Shown here: positions 49,016-63,614 of the stretch, in pieces | How the letters are laid out: the number at the start of each line of letters is the position of its first letter | How positions within the stretch are numbered: position 1 is the first letter of the stretch | NCBI GenBank assembly: GCA_951804985.1 | Contig: OX638135.1 | Coordinates: 71,081,695 to 71,145,694 of the forward strand | DNA length: 64,000 nt | DNA from: Dryomyza anilis | Lineage: Eukaryota; Arthropoda; Insecta; Diptera; Dryomyzidae | Direction of reading: 5' to 3' | The notes under the pieces: model-generated | The model's database searches: none | Told to the model about the DNA's origin: nothing | What the model saw: the letters and a program-made list of their open reading frames with translations, nothing else | Program-made: the position numbers and the translations under genes

Positions 49016-49099
49016 AGGCCCTTCTGATTCTGTACTCGTTTTCAACGCATATCGGGCCACAGATTTTCCGAAGAATCTTTCTCTCGAACGCTCCTAAAG

Positions 49100-50086
49100 C
49101 TCGCTCATCGGTGTTGGCAAGCGTCCATGCCTCAGCGTCATAGAGGAGGACTGGCATGATGAGCCACTTATAGAACGTAATTTTTGTCTATCGTGAGAGG
49201 GCTCTGCTCCTCAATTGCCTACTGAGCACAAAGTATCACCTGTTGGCAAGAGTTATTCTTCGGCTAATCTCCAGGCTGACATTGTTTTCCTTGTTGATGC
49301 TGGTTCCTAGGTATACGAAGTCCTTCACAACTTCGAACTTGTGGTTGTCAATAGTGACGTATTGTCCAAGACGCCGGGACTCCTTGTTTGTTGACACTAG
49401 GTACTTCGCATTGTCCTCGTTCACCGTAAGACCCATTCGGCGAGATTCCCTCTCTAAACTGGAGAATGCTGCACTGACTGCTCTGCCCAATGATGTCGAT
49501 ATCATCAGCGTACCCGAGCAGCATGAAACTCTTGTTGAAGATAGTGCCATTGTGATGGAGTTGTGCAGCTCTTACAATCTTCTCCATTATTAGGTTGAAG
49601 AAGTCACACGATTGGGAATCGCCTTGTCTGAAACCTCGTTCGGTATTAAACATGTCGGTGAGGTTGTTCCCAATTCTCACTGAGCAACGTGTGTCGCTCA
49701 GAGTCATTCTGCAAAGCCTTATAAGTTTCGCAGGTATACCGAATTCAGACAGGGTGGCGTATAGGCGACTTCTTATCGGACTGTCGAAGGCAGCTTTGTA
49801 GTCGACGAAGAGATGGTGGGTGTCGATCTGCCTCTCTTTGGTCTTTTCCAGGATTTGGCGCAATGTGAAAATCGGTTCTATGGTGGACTTTCCAGGTCTG
49901 AAGCCGCACTGATAAGATCCAATCATTTTGTTGACGATGGGCTTCAGTATAAGTTTCACATAATACGCTCGTTAGAACTTTATACGCGATGTTAAGGAGA
50001 CTTATACCACGGTAGTTGGCGCGTATCGTGGGATCTCCCTTCTTAAGGATTGGGCAGAGTATACTGAGATTCCATTCGCTAGGCAT
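49100..50086 (-). pseudogene. Non-LTR reverse transcriptase, broken
   Basis: Order of motifs: [20 protein letters not shown] (finger), [24 protein letters not shown] (first catalytic Asp), GFRQGDSQSCDFFNL and LLGYADDIDIIGQ (catalytic Asp pair kept). A frame change then leads to the thumb region, with MGLTVNEDNAKYLVS and DFVYLGTSINKENNVSLEI. At least two frame changes (near 49960 and 49500) prevent translation. Downstream residues to 49016 still resemble the conserved C-terminal region. Confidence 0.85.
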
Positions 50087-50390
50087 GCTTTATTCTGACC
50101 ATATTCTGCTGATGAGCTGGTGCATGCTCGTTATGAGCTCATCGCCTTCGGTCTTAAATAACTCAGCAGGCAGACCATCCGATCCTGCGGCTTTGTTGTT
50201 TTTCAGCCTGTTGATGGCTGTGCAGACCTCTTCACGGTCAGGCGACGGTATGTCATCGCCGTCGTCAGCAACTGGGGTTGTAAAGCTGTCTTCTCTATCA
50301 GCGGAATAGTTGTCATGATCGCCTGCTAAAAGATCAGAGAGCTCTCTCCATAACCTCAGTGTACCCTGGACATCTGTTACTAGATTCCCG

Positions 50391-51680
50391 TCATCGTCCC
50401 GTCATCATCTTGCGCATAAAAAGATGTCTTTCCTCATTTCTCTTCTCTCTGTATCGCTCTTTCACTGCTCGCGTAACTACTAACTGTATGGTGGCTCTAT
50501 ATGCAGCGTCTTTCTCTGAAGTGGCTGCGCGACACTCTTCGTCATACCACTTGTTCCGTGGGCGTTGGAATCCAAGCACCTCTTCGGCAGCCGTACGCAT
50601 TGAGCGGGAGACGTGTGTCCACTGTGCGCATATATCATCGAGAGGGGGAGTTTCTTGGGCAAGCAGGTGTCGAGAGTCGAGCGGCATAGGCTTGTTCGGT
50701 CTGTTGTGTATGCAGCTTACTGACGTCTAGCTTTCTTTTCGTGGGTTTCCGTGCGTTTTTCAAAGCGCATAAGCGTGTGCGAACCTTGGCTGCTACAAGG
50801 AAGTGATCCGAGTCGATGTTGGCATTTCGGATCGAGCGTACATTCATCACACTAGAAGCGTGCCTTCCGTCAATCACAACATGATTAATTTGGATGAGTG
50901 TGTTCTGATCGGGTGACCGCCACGTGTCCGTGTGAATATTGAGATGCTTGAATCTAATACTACTAATTAGCATGTTTCGTGCAGCGGCGAAGTCGATCAG
51001 CCTCATTCCAGTGACGGAGGTGTTGTCGTGGAGGCTGAATTGTCCAACCGTTTAACCAAAGATACCCTCATGGCCCACCTTGGCATTAAAGTCGCCAATC
51101 ACAATTTTGATGTCATGACTTGGGCATAGGCTTCGTCGAGGCGCTCATGGAAAGTCTCTTTAGTTTCATCGTCCTTTTCATTCATCAGAGCGTACGCACA
51201 AATTAGGCTGATATAGAAGTTTTTAGCCTTTATGCGAATTGTTGCTAGTCGTTCGTTCACGGGTGTGATCCTAGAGACAATGTGGCGGAGTCTCTTGCCG
51301 ACTACAAATCCACAACCAAATTCATGCCTCTCCGCATGGAAGCTGTAGTAAATGTCACAGGATGCCTGTTTACAGCAGCCTGTCCATCGCATTTCCTGGA
51401 TTGTGGTGATGTCAGCCTTGTATTTTTCGAGGATATCAACCAACTAGATAGTGGCACCTTCCCTATAAAGGGTTCGGACATTCCAGGTGCATAGCCGTAA
51501 ATCATGGTCCTTTATACGTTTGCGTAGGTTCACATCGTGTTTTTGGGTCGATATCCAAAGCATTTTTTCTGTTTTCGTTGAATCAGCTTTTTTTATATGG
51601 CGGGGCACAAGCCCAACGCACAACCCCCGTTGTGGAGGGCCACTATCGCTGTCTCGTTTGTCCCCGACCAGACCTCCCAC
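50391..51680 (-). pseudogene. Non-LTR element endonuclease domain and linker, broken
   Basis: This is an APE-like endonuclease that nicks target DNA for reverse transcription. Visible pieces in order are LRLCTWNVRTLYREGA, an in-frame stop at 51444, MVDILEKYKADITTIQEMRW (with the conserved Q-E-M-R-W), GDFNAKVGHEG, MRLIDFAAARNMLIS and NIDSDHFLVAAKVR (the SDH motif). A frame change occurs near 51010-51100 and another before the linker frame that starts with LDSRHLLAQETPPLDD (50391-50687). The same protein type is often annotated in insects as craniofacial-development-protein-2-like. I do not assign a clade. Confidence 0.8.
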
Positions 51681-51993
51681 CGGGGTTGAAACCCGATCTT
51701 CAGCTGGTTGCTCGGGTTAACGGGGTTCACCAACGCGAAGGTGAGACTAGGAATTTTGTAGGAGAGGCTATGGCAACTAACAGAAGTCGGCATAATTAAG
51801 AACTTTAAAATTAAGGTGTACAAGTACATATCCCACATTAATATCTCCACCGAAGGTGTATGGTATTCCATAGTCGGGCCCGACCGACTATAAAAGTTCG
51901 TCCAATGTGACAGAACTTACCCATGTGACCAACTCGTTTTTATTCTATAAAAATTTTATTGATGTTAAAACGTATTGAGAAATTTAAAAAAGG

Positions 51994-52471
<478 letters not shown>

Positions 52472-52479
52472 GGCGTCGT

Positions 52480-55252
52480 TTGCTGTCCCTGTGACTCTAC
52501 TTTTGTAGCGTCCCTGTTGAAAAAAACTTCAATTCAATATATCACAAATGAAGAACAATACTCCATAGTTTTTAAAAATAGTTCTGATTGAGTTAGGACG
52601 AATTTCTGTACTTTAGTCTTCCACCTCCCATCAGCCGTTGGACACCATTTCTTCTAACATTTTTGATAACACTAATCACAACTATGGCTTACAACTATCG
52701 CTTATTTTATTTCAGTTTAACAATATTTCAATATTTTTCGAAGAATCGATTTCATATAAGCCAAAAATTTTAAATCTGGACCTATCTCAGGCAGTTTAGA
52801 GGGTTACATCCTTTTGAACAAATTATATAATATTGATCTATACGGATTTCAGCAGTCCCTTGCTCGTTTATTTGGATCTTTAATCCATTTTTTCGATTTT
52901 ATTTGGAACTTTAAATTATCTCAGTTTAAATCTCATCTTCACCTCTTGGTAACTCCGGCCACTGTACTGTTTCCGGTGAGTTTCTAGTTTACGCGCCTCT
53001 TCGATTAAAGCCCCGAAGAGGACTGTATGATTTTACGAAAAAGCAAATTGGGTTGCGTTAAATGATTTTTATCGCAACTTTAATTGGAAATTGTGCTTCG
53101 CTGATAGAGACATAAATGCTGCGGCTTTAATGGTACAAAATATTATTTTATTAGGTATGCGGTCCTTTATATCTTCTAAAAAGATTAGCATTAAACCAAA
53201 GGACCACTCTTGGTTTAATGAGACTTGCAGGATTGCAATCAGGTTGAAAGAGGCAGCCTTTCAGAATTGGCGTTCTAACAAGAATGATAATACAGAATGA
53301 CTTCGCATACAGGCTAGGAATCGCTGTAATGCCGTGATCTCGCACGAAAAGTTTCTTCACAAACAAAACGCGCGCAAAAAGGTCCTACTCTACCACAGAG
53401 GTAGTAAAAATGTATGGTCATTTGTAAAAAGGGTGAAGAATCAGACGACATCGTTTACTCCACCACTTATTATGAATGGCCAGACCTTCACTGACCCAGT
53501 TGATAAAGCTAATCTCTTGGCAGAATTATTTGCAAATAATACAACGCTCCCAGAAGTTAATCAACCACTGCCCGTTGTCGATTTTGTTTCTTCTGCAATG
53601 CCGGAGATACAATTTCGAACTCGGGCTGTTAAAATGGTTTTAGCAAAACTTAACATTAACAAAGCCTCTGGGCCAGAGGGCATATCTGTCCATGTGATGA
53701 AGAAGTGCGCGTCAACGCTGGTTTGTCCGTTGCGTATCTTTTCAACATCTCCTACACGACAGGAGTTTTTCCATCTTGTTGGAAGGTTGCCAATGTCCAG
53801 CCAGTTCTGAAAAAGGGCGAGGCCACGAACCCTGCCAATTACCGACATATTTTAATATGCTCTGCACTCTCCAAGGTAATGGAGAGCGTAATTAACTTCC
53901 ACCTTGTGAACTATCTTGAGCACAAAGAATTGCTCAGTGACCGACAATACGGTTTCCGTAGGACCAGATCCACAGGTGACTTGATGACGTTCCTCTCCGA
54001 AAAGTGGAATAATTGTGTTCACCTTTTCGGAGAGAGCAAGGCTGTTGCTCTCGATATTTCCAAGGCTATTGATCGAGTGTGGTATAAAGCCCTCGTTTCA
54101 AAACTAATTGCATATGGTGTCGGTGAATCTTTTATTCGATGGATATCGAGTTTTCTCCAGGGTCGTTCAATACGAGTTGCGATGGATGGTGTTCTTTCGG
54201 AACAACATTTCATCAATTCTGGAGTTCCGTAGGGTTCCGTCCTATCACCGTCCCTATTTCTGGTCATTGATACATTTTGTCATTGACCCAGAACCCAATT
54301 CAGAACACCCAGAACATTTGTCATTCATACTCGTTCAACAAGCGCCCAAACTCTTTGGAGATTGAGAGTAAACGATGCACTATGAATGACACACTCAATA
54401 ATGACCTTAAATCAATCGCCGAGTGGGGTGTTGCAAATAGAGTAGATTTTAATGCAAGCAAGACCCAATGTTGTCTGTTATGGATTCACCACTTCCACCC
54501 CACTCCCCTCAATATGGGTGCAGTGGATATTGCGCAGTCACCTGCTCTTGACGTTCTGGGCATATCAATTCAATGTGATCTCCGTTGGAACGACCACATA
54601 TTTAATGTGTCGAAAGAAGCGGCCAAGTGCCTCGTTTTTTTAAAACGGTGTAAAACATACTTCATTTCTGCTGTCCTACGCACTGTCTACACTATATAGA
54701 TACGGCCTATATAGATACGGCCTAAAATGGAATTCAATTCGCACAATTGGGCAGGGGACTAAAAATCCTCCTTGGAGTTCCTGGATCGAATCCAACAACG
54801 TGCGATATATTTAATAGGGGATGAAAATATTTCATCGTCTACTGGTTCTCTTGAGCACCGAAGGACCGTCGGGTGTGTAAGCCTGTTTTATAGGTATTAC
54901 AACGGCAAGTGTGCGAGGGAAATACATGGCCTGATTCCATCAGGTCGTGTGTTCTCTCGTTCAAGTCGGGCGTCAAACCAAGCCCACCCTTCGTAGTCCA
55001 CTCGACTCTCAACAGAACCACGCATTATAGAGAGAATTCGTTCTTCAGTCGCACGATTCGTTTGTGGAACAATCTCCCTGCGTCCGTTTTTACCGACATT
55101 TTTGATATTGGCAAGTTCAAAACAAACATTCACCGACACTACTCTATCTTTCCCCCCTCCTTTTAACCTATAATCCCTTCTTACGATCAACACTGTTCTT
55201 TGCATGTATAGGGGGCATCCCCTGAACGTTGGTTAATTTGTAAAAAAAAAAA
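52480..55252 (+). mobile_element. Non-LTR retrotransposon, 5'-truncated
   Basis: This plus-strand element carries an upstream ORF remnant, reverse transcriptase and the conserved C-terminal region. It ends in a 12-base poly(A) run at 55241-55252, which directly abuts the minus-strand endonuclease fragment at 55253. It belongs to a Jockey/CR1-like group and is unrelated in sequence to the element at 49-52 kb. Confidence 0.85.
53091..55166 (+). pseudogene. Jockey/CR1-like reverse transcriptase, inactivated
   Basis: Visible in order: DHSWFNETCRIAIRLKEAAF (linker), a stop at 53298, [20 protein letters not shown] (the K-A-S-G-P signature), a frame change near 53705, GVFPSCWKVANVQPVLKKGE, SDRQYGFRRTRSTGDLMTFL, KAVALDISKAIDRVWYKALV, FIRWISSFLQGRSIRVAMDG and SGVP followed by a stop at 54230. 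The region that should hold the catalytic Y-A-D-D is missing: CHSYSFNKRP follows a scrambled NPIQNTQNI stretch. The C-terminal parts (LDVLGISIQCDLRWNDHI, LEHRRTVGCVSLFYRYYNGK and RTIRLWNNLPASVF) are present in shifted frames. Confidence 0.88.
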
Positions 55253-55916
55253 ATCACTATTTTGATGTCGTGACGGGGGCATAGGCTACGTCGAGGCGCT
55301 TATAGAAAGTCTCTTTAGTTTCATCGTCCTTCTCATTCATCAGAGCATACGCACAAATTTGGCTGATATAGAAGCATTTATGCGGATTGTTGCTAGTCGT
55401 TTGTTCACGGGTGTGATCCTAGAGACAAGGTCTCTTGCCGACTACAAATCCACAACCAAATTCATGCCTCTCCGCATGGCAGCTGTAGTAAATGTCACAG
55501 GATGCCTGTTTGCAGACGCCCTGTCCTGTCCATCGCATTTCCTGAATTGTGGTGATGTCAGCCTTGTATTTTTCGAGGATATCAACCAGCTGGATAGTGG
55601 CACCTTCCCTAAGGGTTCGGACATTCCAGGTGCATATCAGTAAATCATGGTCCTTTATACATTTGCGTAGGTTGTCATCGTGTTTTCAGGTCGTTATCCG
55701 AGGCATTTTTTCTATTTTCGTTGAATCAGCTTTTTTTATATGGCGGGGCACAAGCCCAACGCACAACCCCCGTTGTGGAGGACCAATATCCCTGTCTCGT
55801 TTGTCCCCGACCAGACCTCCCACCGGGGTTGAAACCCGTTCTTCAGCTGGTTGCTCGGGTTAACGGGGTTCACCAACGCGAAGGTGAGACTAGTAAATTT
55901 GTAGGAGAGGCTATGG
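55253..55916 (-). mobile_element. Endonuclease-end fragment of the minus-strand non-LTR element
   Basis: It corresponds to about 51097-51776 with small deletions: CATTTTTTCTATTTTCGTTG, the GCGGGGCACAAGCCCAACGC stretch and AGGGTTCGGACATTCC, in the same order. It ends exactly at GCTATGG, where a candidate LTR begins. Confidence 0.8.
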
Positions 55917-56514
55917 TGTTGTAAAATTTAGATGATTTATTTTACAATTTAATTAATAAAAAGACACTTTTAAATTTTAGAGTTGAAAGAACACTTTTAT
56001 TATTTTAGTACCTCCACTTGAGGTTGGTTAAACTACTCTATTTAAAATTACAACGAAAGGTATTAACAATACCTTCGTTGCAAGCTTTTCTTAAATTCTA
56101 TTTTCACAATGTTCTAGTGAATTTTCACTTTCACTCAATTTTGGTGTACGGGACTTTTGAAGAAAGTCCGACTTGCAGTTTTTGGCTGACACCAATTGCG
56201 AAATAGTATAATTGTTGGAGAACCGTTGCTTGCCTTTTTTTTGACATAGACCCAAAATTATGCAATGGAAAATTGTATTGCAAGAGGTGTGGTCTATGTA
56301 AAGCTTTAGCGTTTTGCCAAATTATTGCAAGCTTCTGTTAACTGTGCAAGCTAACTTGAAAGAGGTGTGGTCTAAGCATAGCTTTAGCGCTTTTCCAAAT
56401 TATTATCATTGTTGGCAACGTGAAGCGTTGGGACAATGCTATGAACATGTTGCTGTACAACATGAGTTCAACATGCTATAAAAACATGATGCGCTTAACA
56501 TGTGTACAGCAACA
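55917..56514 (-). mobile_element. Candidate solo LTR
   Basis: On the minus strand it starts TGTTGCTGTACACATG and ends ...ATTTTACAACA, a TG...CA terminus. An AATAAA-type signal (AATAATAAAAGTG) lies near the end and short ACATGTT repeats near the start. The left border coincides with a sharp break in the neighbouring non-LTR fragment. The 5-bp flanks do not match each other (TATGG, TCCAA), so a rearranged or chance TG...CA structure is possible. An internal GGTGTGGTCTA(T/A)G repeat is found at about 56288 and 56364. Confidence 0.45.
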
Positions 56515-58734
<2,220 letters not shown>

Positions 58735-59398
58735 ATCACTATTTTGATGTCGTGACGGGGGCATAGGCTACGTCGAGGCGCTTATAGAAAGTCTCTTTAG
58801 TTTCATCGTCCTTCTCATTCATCAGAGCATACGCACAAATTTGGCTGATATAGAAGCATTTATGCGGATTGTTGCTAGTCGTTTGTTCACGGGTGTGATC
58901 CTAGAGACAAGGTCTCTTGCCGACTACAAATCCACAACCAAATTCATGCCTCTCCGCATGGCAGCTGTAGTAAATGTCACAGGATGCCTGTTTGCAGACG
59001 CCCTGTCCTGTCCATCGCATTTCCTGAATTGTGGTGATGTCAGCCTTGTATTTTTCGAGGATATCAACCAGCTGGATAGTGGCACCTTCCCTAAGGGTTC
59101 GGACATTCCAGGTGCATATCAGTAAATCATGGTCCTTTATACATTTGCGTAGGTTGTCATCGTGTTTTCAGGTCGTTATCCGAGGCATTTTTTCTATTTT
59201 CGTTGAATCAGCTTTTTTTATATGGCGGGGCACAAGCCCAACGCACAACCCCCGTTGTGGAGGACCAATATCCCTGTCTCGTTTGTCCCCGACCAGACCT
59301 CCCACCGGGGTTGAAACCCGTTCTTCAGCTGGTTGCTCGGGTTAACGGGGTTCACCAACGCGAAGGTGAGACTAGTAAATTTGTAGGAGAGGCTATGG
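58735..59398 (-). mobile_element. Endonuclease-end fragment, duplicated copy
   Basis: Copy of 55253-55916 in the second tandem unit. Confidence 0.8.
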
Positions 59399-59996
59399 TG
59401 TTGTAAAATTTAGATGATTTATTTTACAATTTAATTAATAAAAAGACACTTTTAAATTTTAGAGTTGAAAGAACACTTTTATTATTTTAGTACCTCCACT
59501 TGAGGTTGGTTAAACTACTCTATTTAAAATTACAACGAAAGGTATTAACAATACCTTCGTTGCAAGCTTTTCTTAAATTCTATTTTCACAATGTTCTAGT
59601 GAATTTTCACTTTCACTCAATTTTGGTGTACGGGACTTTTGAAGAAAGTCCGACTTGCAGTTTTTGGCTGACACCAATTGCGAAATAGTATAATTGTTGG
59701 AGAACCGTTGCTTGCCTTTTTTTTTGACATAGACCCAAAATTATGCAATGGAAAATTGTATTGCAAGAGGTGTGGTCTATGTAAAGCTTTAGCGTTTTGC
59801 CAAATTATTGCAAGCTTCTGTTAACTGTGCAAGCTAACTTGAAAGAGGTGTGGTCTAAGCATAGCTTTAGCGCTTTTCCAAATTATTATCATTGTTGGCA
59901 ACGTGAAGCGTTGGGACAATGCTATGAACATGTTGCTGTACAACATGAGTTCAACATGCTATAAAAACATGATGCGCTTAACATGTGTACAGCAAC
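59399..59996 (-). mobile_element. Candidate solo LTR, duplicated copy
   Basis: Copy of 55917-56514 in the second unit, with a one-base longer T-run. Confidence 0.45.
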
Positions 59997-60428
59997 ATCC
60001 AAAACTGAATGAATAGTGAAGAACCACAAAGAAAAGAAAAATTTGTGAGCAAGTGGAAAATGAGCAAATGGAAAAAAAAATAATATTAATATTAAGAATA
60101 ATAATAATTTTTTACTAGATATCTTAAGAATATTTTTGAATATATAGAAATGATGTTTTCTTAGAATTAATATTAAGAATAATAACGATTATATGTATAT
60201 TTTAAAATATAAAATATATAAATATGTTATTTTAACAATAATAATATGTTTATTTTTTTTTCAAGTTATCTATAAAAATATTTTTGAATATTTGAATGTG
60301 TGCCAATAATAATATATATATATTTTTATATATATAATTTTTTTTAATTTTTTTTTTTTATATATAAATATCTGTTGTTTAATTTGTTAATACTCATAAT
60401 GGTAATCCAACCGAATTAATACTTGTGA

Positions 60429-60430
<2 letters not shown>

Positions 60431-60500
<70 letters not shown>
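60431..60500. repeat. (TA)n at the end of tandem unit 2
   Basis: About 70 bp of TA, followed by GTATGTTGGTTCTGAATTAA of different origin. Confidence 0.98.
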
Positions 60501-60506
<6 letters not shown>

Positions 60507-60860
60507 TGGTTCTGAATTAATTTTATATTTGGTTTGGAGAGTTGTAAAAAGATTGTATGAGTGACTTTTCCTGTTGGACCAGATTTCTCCTCTTGTTCTT
60601 CTGTGTGCTGGGACGGACTTGTCTTGTTCATCTTCAATGGTTCTTTGTATGTGGTGCGTTGGGTCTGTTGGGCTTCGATGGTTCTTGTGGAATTTGCAAA
60701 TGGTGCTATCTCCAGTGGGCGACGTCATGTCAATACTCTGGACTCTAAATCGTTCAGGAGAGTTTTGTCCCATTGACTCGGTTGTCGATATGTTCGAGAT
60801 GAGTGTTTTATTTTTTTGCGATCTGGTCAAACAAATTTTTTGAATCATCTTGGTGCTCAT
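60500..60860 (-). CDS. Unrecognised ORF on the Gypsy-like side
   Basis: An open frame of about 120 residues (before it runs into TA repeats) begins MSTKMIQKICLTRSQKNKTL and includes GDSTICKFHKNHRSPTDP and EDEQDKSVPAHRRTRGE. It is polar and basic, rich in Ser, Thr, Lys and Arg, without a zinc knuckle. It lies on the same strand as the Gypsy-like pol and could be part of an LTR element or unrelated. I do not recognise it. Confidence 0.3.
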
Positions 60861-60889
60861 GTCGCGTTATGTAGGATATTTTAGATTTC

Positions 60890-62034
60890 CGAATTGTTGA
60901 TATCAGAAAACATTGTGGTTTTTTTTAAACTGTGTTAATTTAGTGTAAAAATTTATTAAATTTCCAATACAAATTTGTATATCTCTTTTAAAAGTTTAAA
61001 AATAAAATGTTAGATAAAAATTAAAATAAATTAATAAATTTTTTTTTTAATTTTAGTTCCTCTTATTTTTTTTATATATTTAAAAAAAAAATTAATAGTT
61101 AATATCTGTTATTTATATATTTTTTTCTCTTCTCTTATTTTTTCTCTATATTTTTCTTCTTCTTTTTTTTTCTTCTCTTTAATTAAAATGTTCTCCTTTT
61201 TTTTAAATTTTAGTTCCTGTTTTTTTTCATATATTTTTTTATCTCTTTTTTTTATTCTTTAAAAATTTAATAGTTAATATTATTATTTTTTTTTTGTCTT
61301 TTTTTTTCTTTTTAATAAAAATTTGTATTCCTTTTTTTAAATTTTAATTCCCCATTTTTTTTTTCATGTTTATTATTTTTTTTTTCATATTTTTCTTTCA
61401 ACTCTTCTTATTATTTTTTTTTCACTTTTTTTTTCTTTAAAATTTAAAAATTCTTTTTTTTTTTTAATTGATATTTAATACTTGTATATATATTTTCTTC
61501 ATTTTATTTATTTTACTAATATGTTTCCTCTTTTTTTTTCGTTTCAATTATTAAAACTTTTTTTTAATTTTAACTGCACTAAATTTTTTAATGCATAAAT
61601 CTCTATTTTTTAAATTTTAAAGTCTTTGTTTTTGATTTTTTTTATATCTGTTATAAATTTAATGTTTAATACCTGTTTTTTTATTTTATTTTATTTATTC
61701 TACTATTATATTTTCTTGTTTCCTTTTTTTTTAATTTTAACTGTACTAAATATTTATATATCTCTGTTTTTTTTTTTAAATTTGAATACTAACTGATATT
61801 TTTTTCTTCTTTTAGTAATATAAATTATTATAAGTAAGTTCTTCAAATTCATTTAAAATGTATTTGTTATATTTAAGCTTATTCAAATTGAATTATATTA
61901 ATGTACAAAGTACCTATGATTTCTCTGCATGTAATTCACTATAATTGGAGTTGCGATTTCTTTTTTTAAACATGTTTAAAATGTTATTATATTATTTTCG
62001 TGTTCTTATATAAGTTATATTCTATGATATTTAT
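60890..62034. repeat. Pyrimidine-rich degenerate repeat
   Basis: More than 1 kb is T-rich on the plus strand, with recurring TTTAAATTTTAGTTCCT(C/G)TT and TTTTAACTG(C/T)ACTAAAT segments every 100-150 bp. On the Gypsy strand this is an A/G-rich region downstream of pol. No gene. Confidence 0.6.
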
Positions 62035-62628
62035 TTGCATTGTTTATGGTATCAAAACAAACTGCAAGATCTGCATTTACATGCCAGCTACGAACGCTCG
62101 CTTCACGTATGCGCTATTAAATATAGGTCAGTAATGCAATTGTTGGTTTGCGTTATCTGCATTGAATACGACAATTTTATGACGAATTTTCATTTAATTT
62201 TATATGAAGGCAATTTGTTGCCTTTCCTTATTTTTTTTTTTTTTAATTTTTCTAACTTTAAAATTATAAGTTCTTCTCCTAAAATAGTTACATATATATA
62301 TTTTTTTTTATTACTAAATTATTGTTTTTAATATGTCCTAAGTTTTTTTTATTTTTTTATTATTATATTTTTTCTTTTGCTTGTTACTTACTGTTTTCCT
62401 ATTTATATTTATTTCTTCCTCTAAATGATGAGTTATTTAATGTTTTATTTAATGATTACTCTATATCTTATGGTTATATTTATTTTTTCTACATGTTGCA
62501 TAATGTTTTCATAACGTTGCAATCTACGAGTTTAATTGTCAACGCATAGCTAATTGGTTTTATATTGTTACTTTTATGGGTTCTAACCTAGGGTAATATT
62601 ATAATATTTTAAGTTTTAACGGCATACA
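62035..62628. other. Region downstream of the Gypsy-like pol, no gene recognised
   Basis: It contains a short, more GC-rich patch (62060-62175: CTACGAACGCTCGCTTCACG) and T-rich flanks. Plus-strand open frames here (62035-62331, 62322-62549) are hydrophobic Phe/Tyr-rich translations of T-runs. The expected 3' LTR was not identified. Confidence 0.35.
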
Positions 62629-63138
62629 CTATTTGTGATATGCCTTTAACAAATTATTGTGAATTCTCTTATCTTTGTATTTGATCATTATCGTCGTGGT
62701 CACTGGCCCACTTCCCTCTACGACCACGTAGGGTCCCTTCCAAATTGGAGAGAACTTATTCTTTCTCGTTTGGTTTTTCATTAAAACCATGTCGTGTGGT
62801 TTGAATTGTATAGGGTTGAGGTTCTTGTCGTATTTTTTTTTCGACACCTCCTTGGCCCTACATTGATTTTGCCTGACGATCTCGTGTGATCGCTGTATTT
62901 GGTACTTTAATACCTTATTGTAGTCTTCTGCGCTATATAAAGGTGAACATTTACGCTTTAAATTCGTAGGCATGTCGAAGTCAAACCCGTACAACGTGGG
63001 GAATGGTGTTTGACCCGTCTACGTATACACCGTGTTATTATGAATATGCATTGCAGAATTTAACCAATGGTCCCAGTTTGACCCATCCTATTTAGAAAAA
63101 CTACGTAAATATTCAGCTAGTGGACGATGACTTCGTTC
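62629..63138 (-). pseudogene. Gypsy integrase C-terminal region
   Basis: After stops near 63137, 63085 and 63020 the frame continues with TPFPTLYGFDFDMPTNL and AKEVSKKKYDKNLNPIQFKP. A GPY/F-type module follows (MVLMKNQTRKNKFSPIWKGP then YVVVEGSG) and ends HNNLLKAYHK. In the family this part contacts DNA and completes the Pol protein. The terminal stop is at about 62629. Confidence 0.85.
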
Positions 63139-63560
63139 CTATGACCCATTAGCCTGTGGATGGTAGGGTGTTATATGTAATTTTTTAATTCCTATCAATT
63201 TACATGTATCCGAAAATAATTTGGAAACGAAGTTCGATCCATTGTATGTTACGAATACTTTGGGTATATTGCGACGTGTAACTATTTCGTTGAAGAATGC
63301 TTTTGCTACGGTATTGGCTTCCGCATCGGGTATAGCCACACAGCACATAGATTTAAAGAAATCTTGAAACGTTAAGATGTATTTATTCCCTGAAATGGTT
63401 TCAGGCAGAATACCCACCAGGTCCATGTACACTTTGTCAAAGGGTCTGACTGGCGTATCAGTTAGAACCATTGGCATCTTTGTAAGCCTTGAACTCTTGT
63501 TTACCTGGCATTTTGAACCATTTTTCAGATAATCTTTTATTTGCTTCTGCCTACCCTTCC
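63139..63560 (-). pseudogene. Gypsy integrase, zinc-binding region and catalytic core
   Basis: This part of integrase inserts the DNA copy into the genome. The zinc-binding end shows one Cys only (NGSKCQVNK), where two are expected. The core reads PFDKVYMDLVGILPE (first acidic residue kept), SGNKYILTFQDFFKS and IPKVFVTYNGSNFVSK, in which the second catalytic Asp is replaced by Tyr. After HPQANGS there is a stop before ERSHR, so the third acidic residue is separated from the frame. It cannot be active. Confidence 0.9.
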
Positions 63561-63614
63561 ATCGTTACTGTTGCAGAATTCTTAAAAATGTTTTTACACC
63601 ACCTTGTTGACCAC

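Larger units (their letters stand above)
49016..51880 (-). mobile_element. Non-LTR retrotransposon, 3'-truncated
   Basis: The minus-strand element comprises an endonuclease domain followed by reverse transcriptase. Similarity stops near 49016, inside the region after the reverse transcriptase thumb. No 3' untranslated region or poly(A) tail is seen. Part of the same family is repeated at 55253-55916 and 58735-59398. Confidence 0.85.

Noticed and set aside
49243..51799. Several plus-strand open frames over 60 residues
   Set aside because: They are antisense shadows of the minus-strand endonuclease and reverse transcriptase.
62035..62549. Hydrophobic plus-strand frames as possible membrane proteins
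   Set aside because: The Phe, Tyr and Leu content follows from T-runs, and there is no other coding signal.
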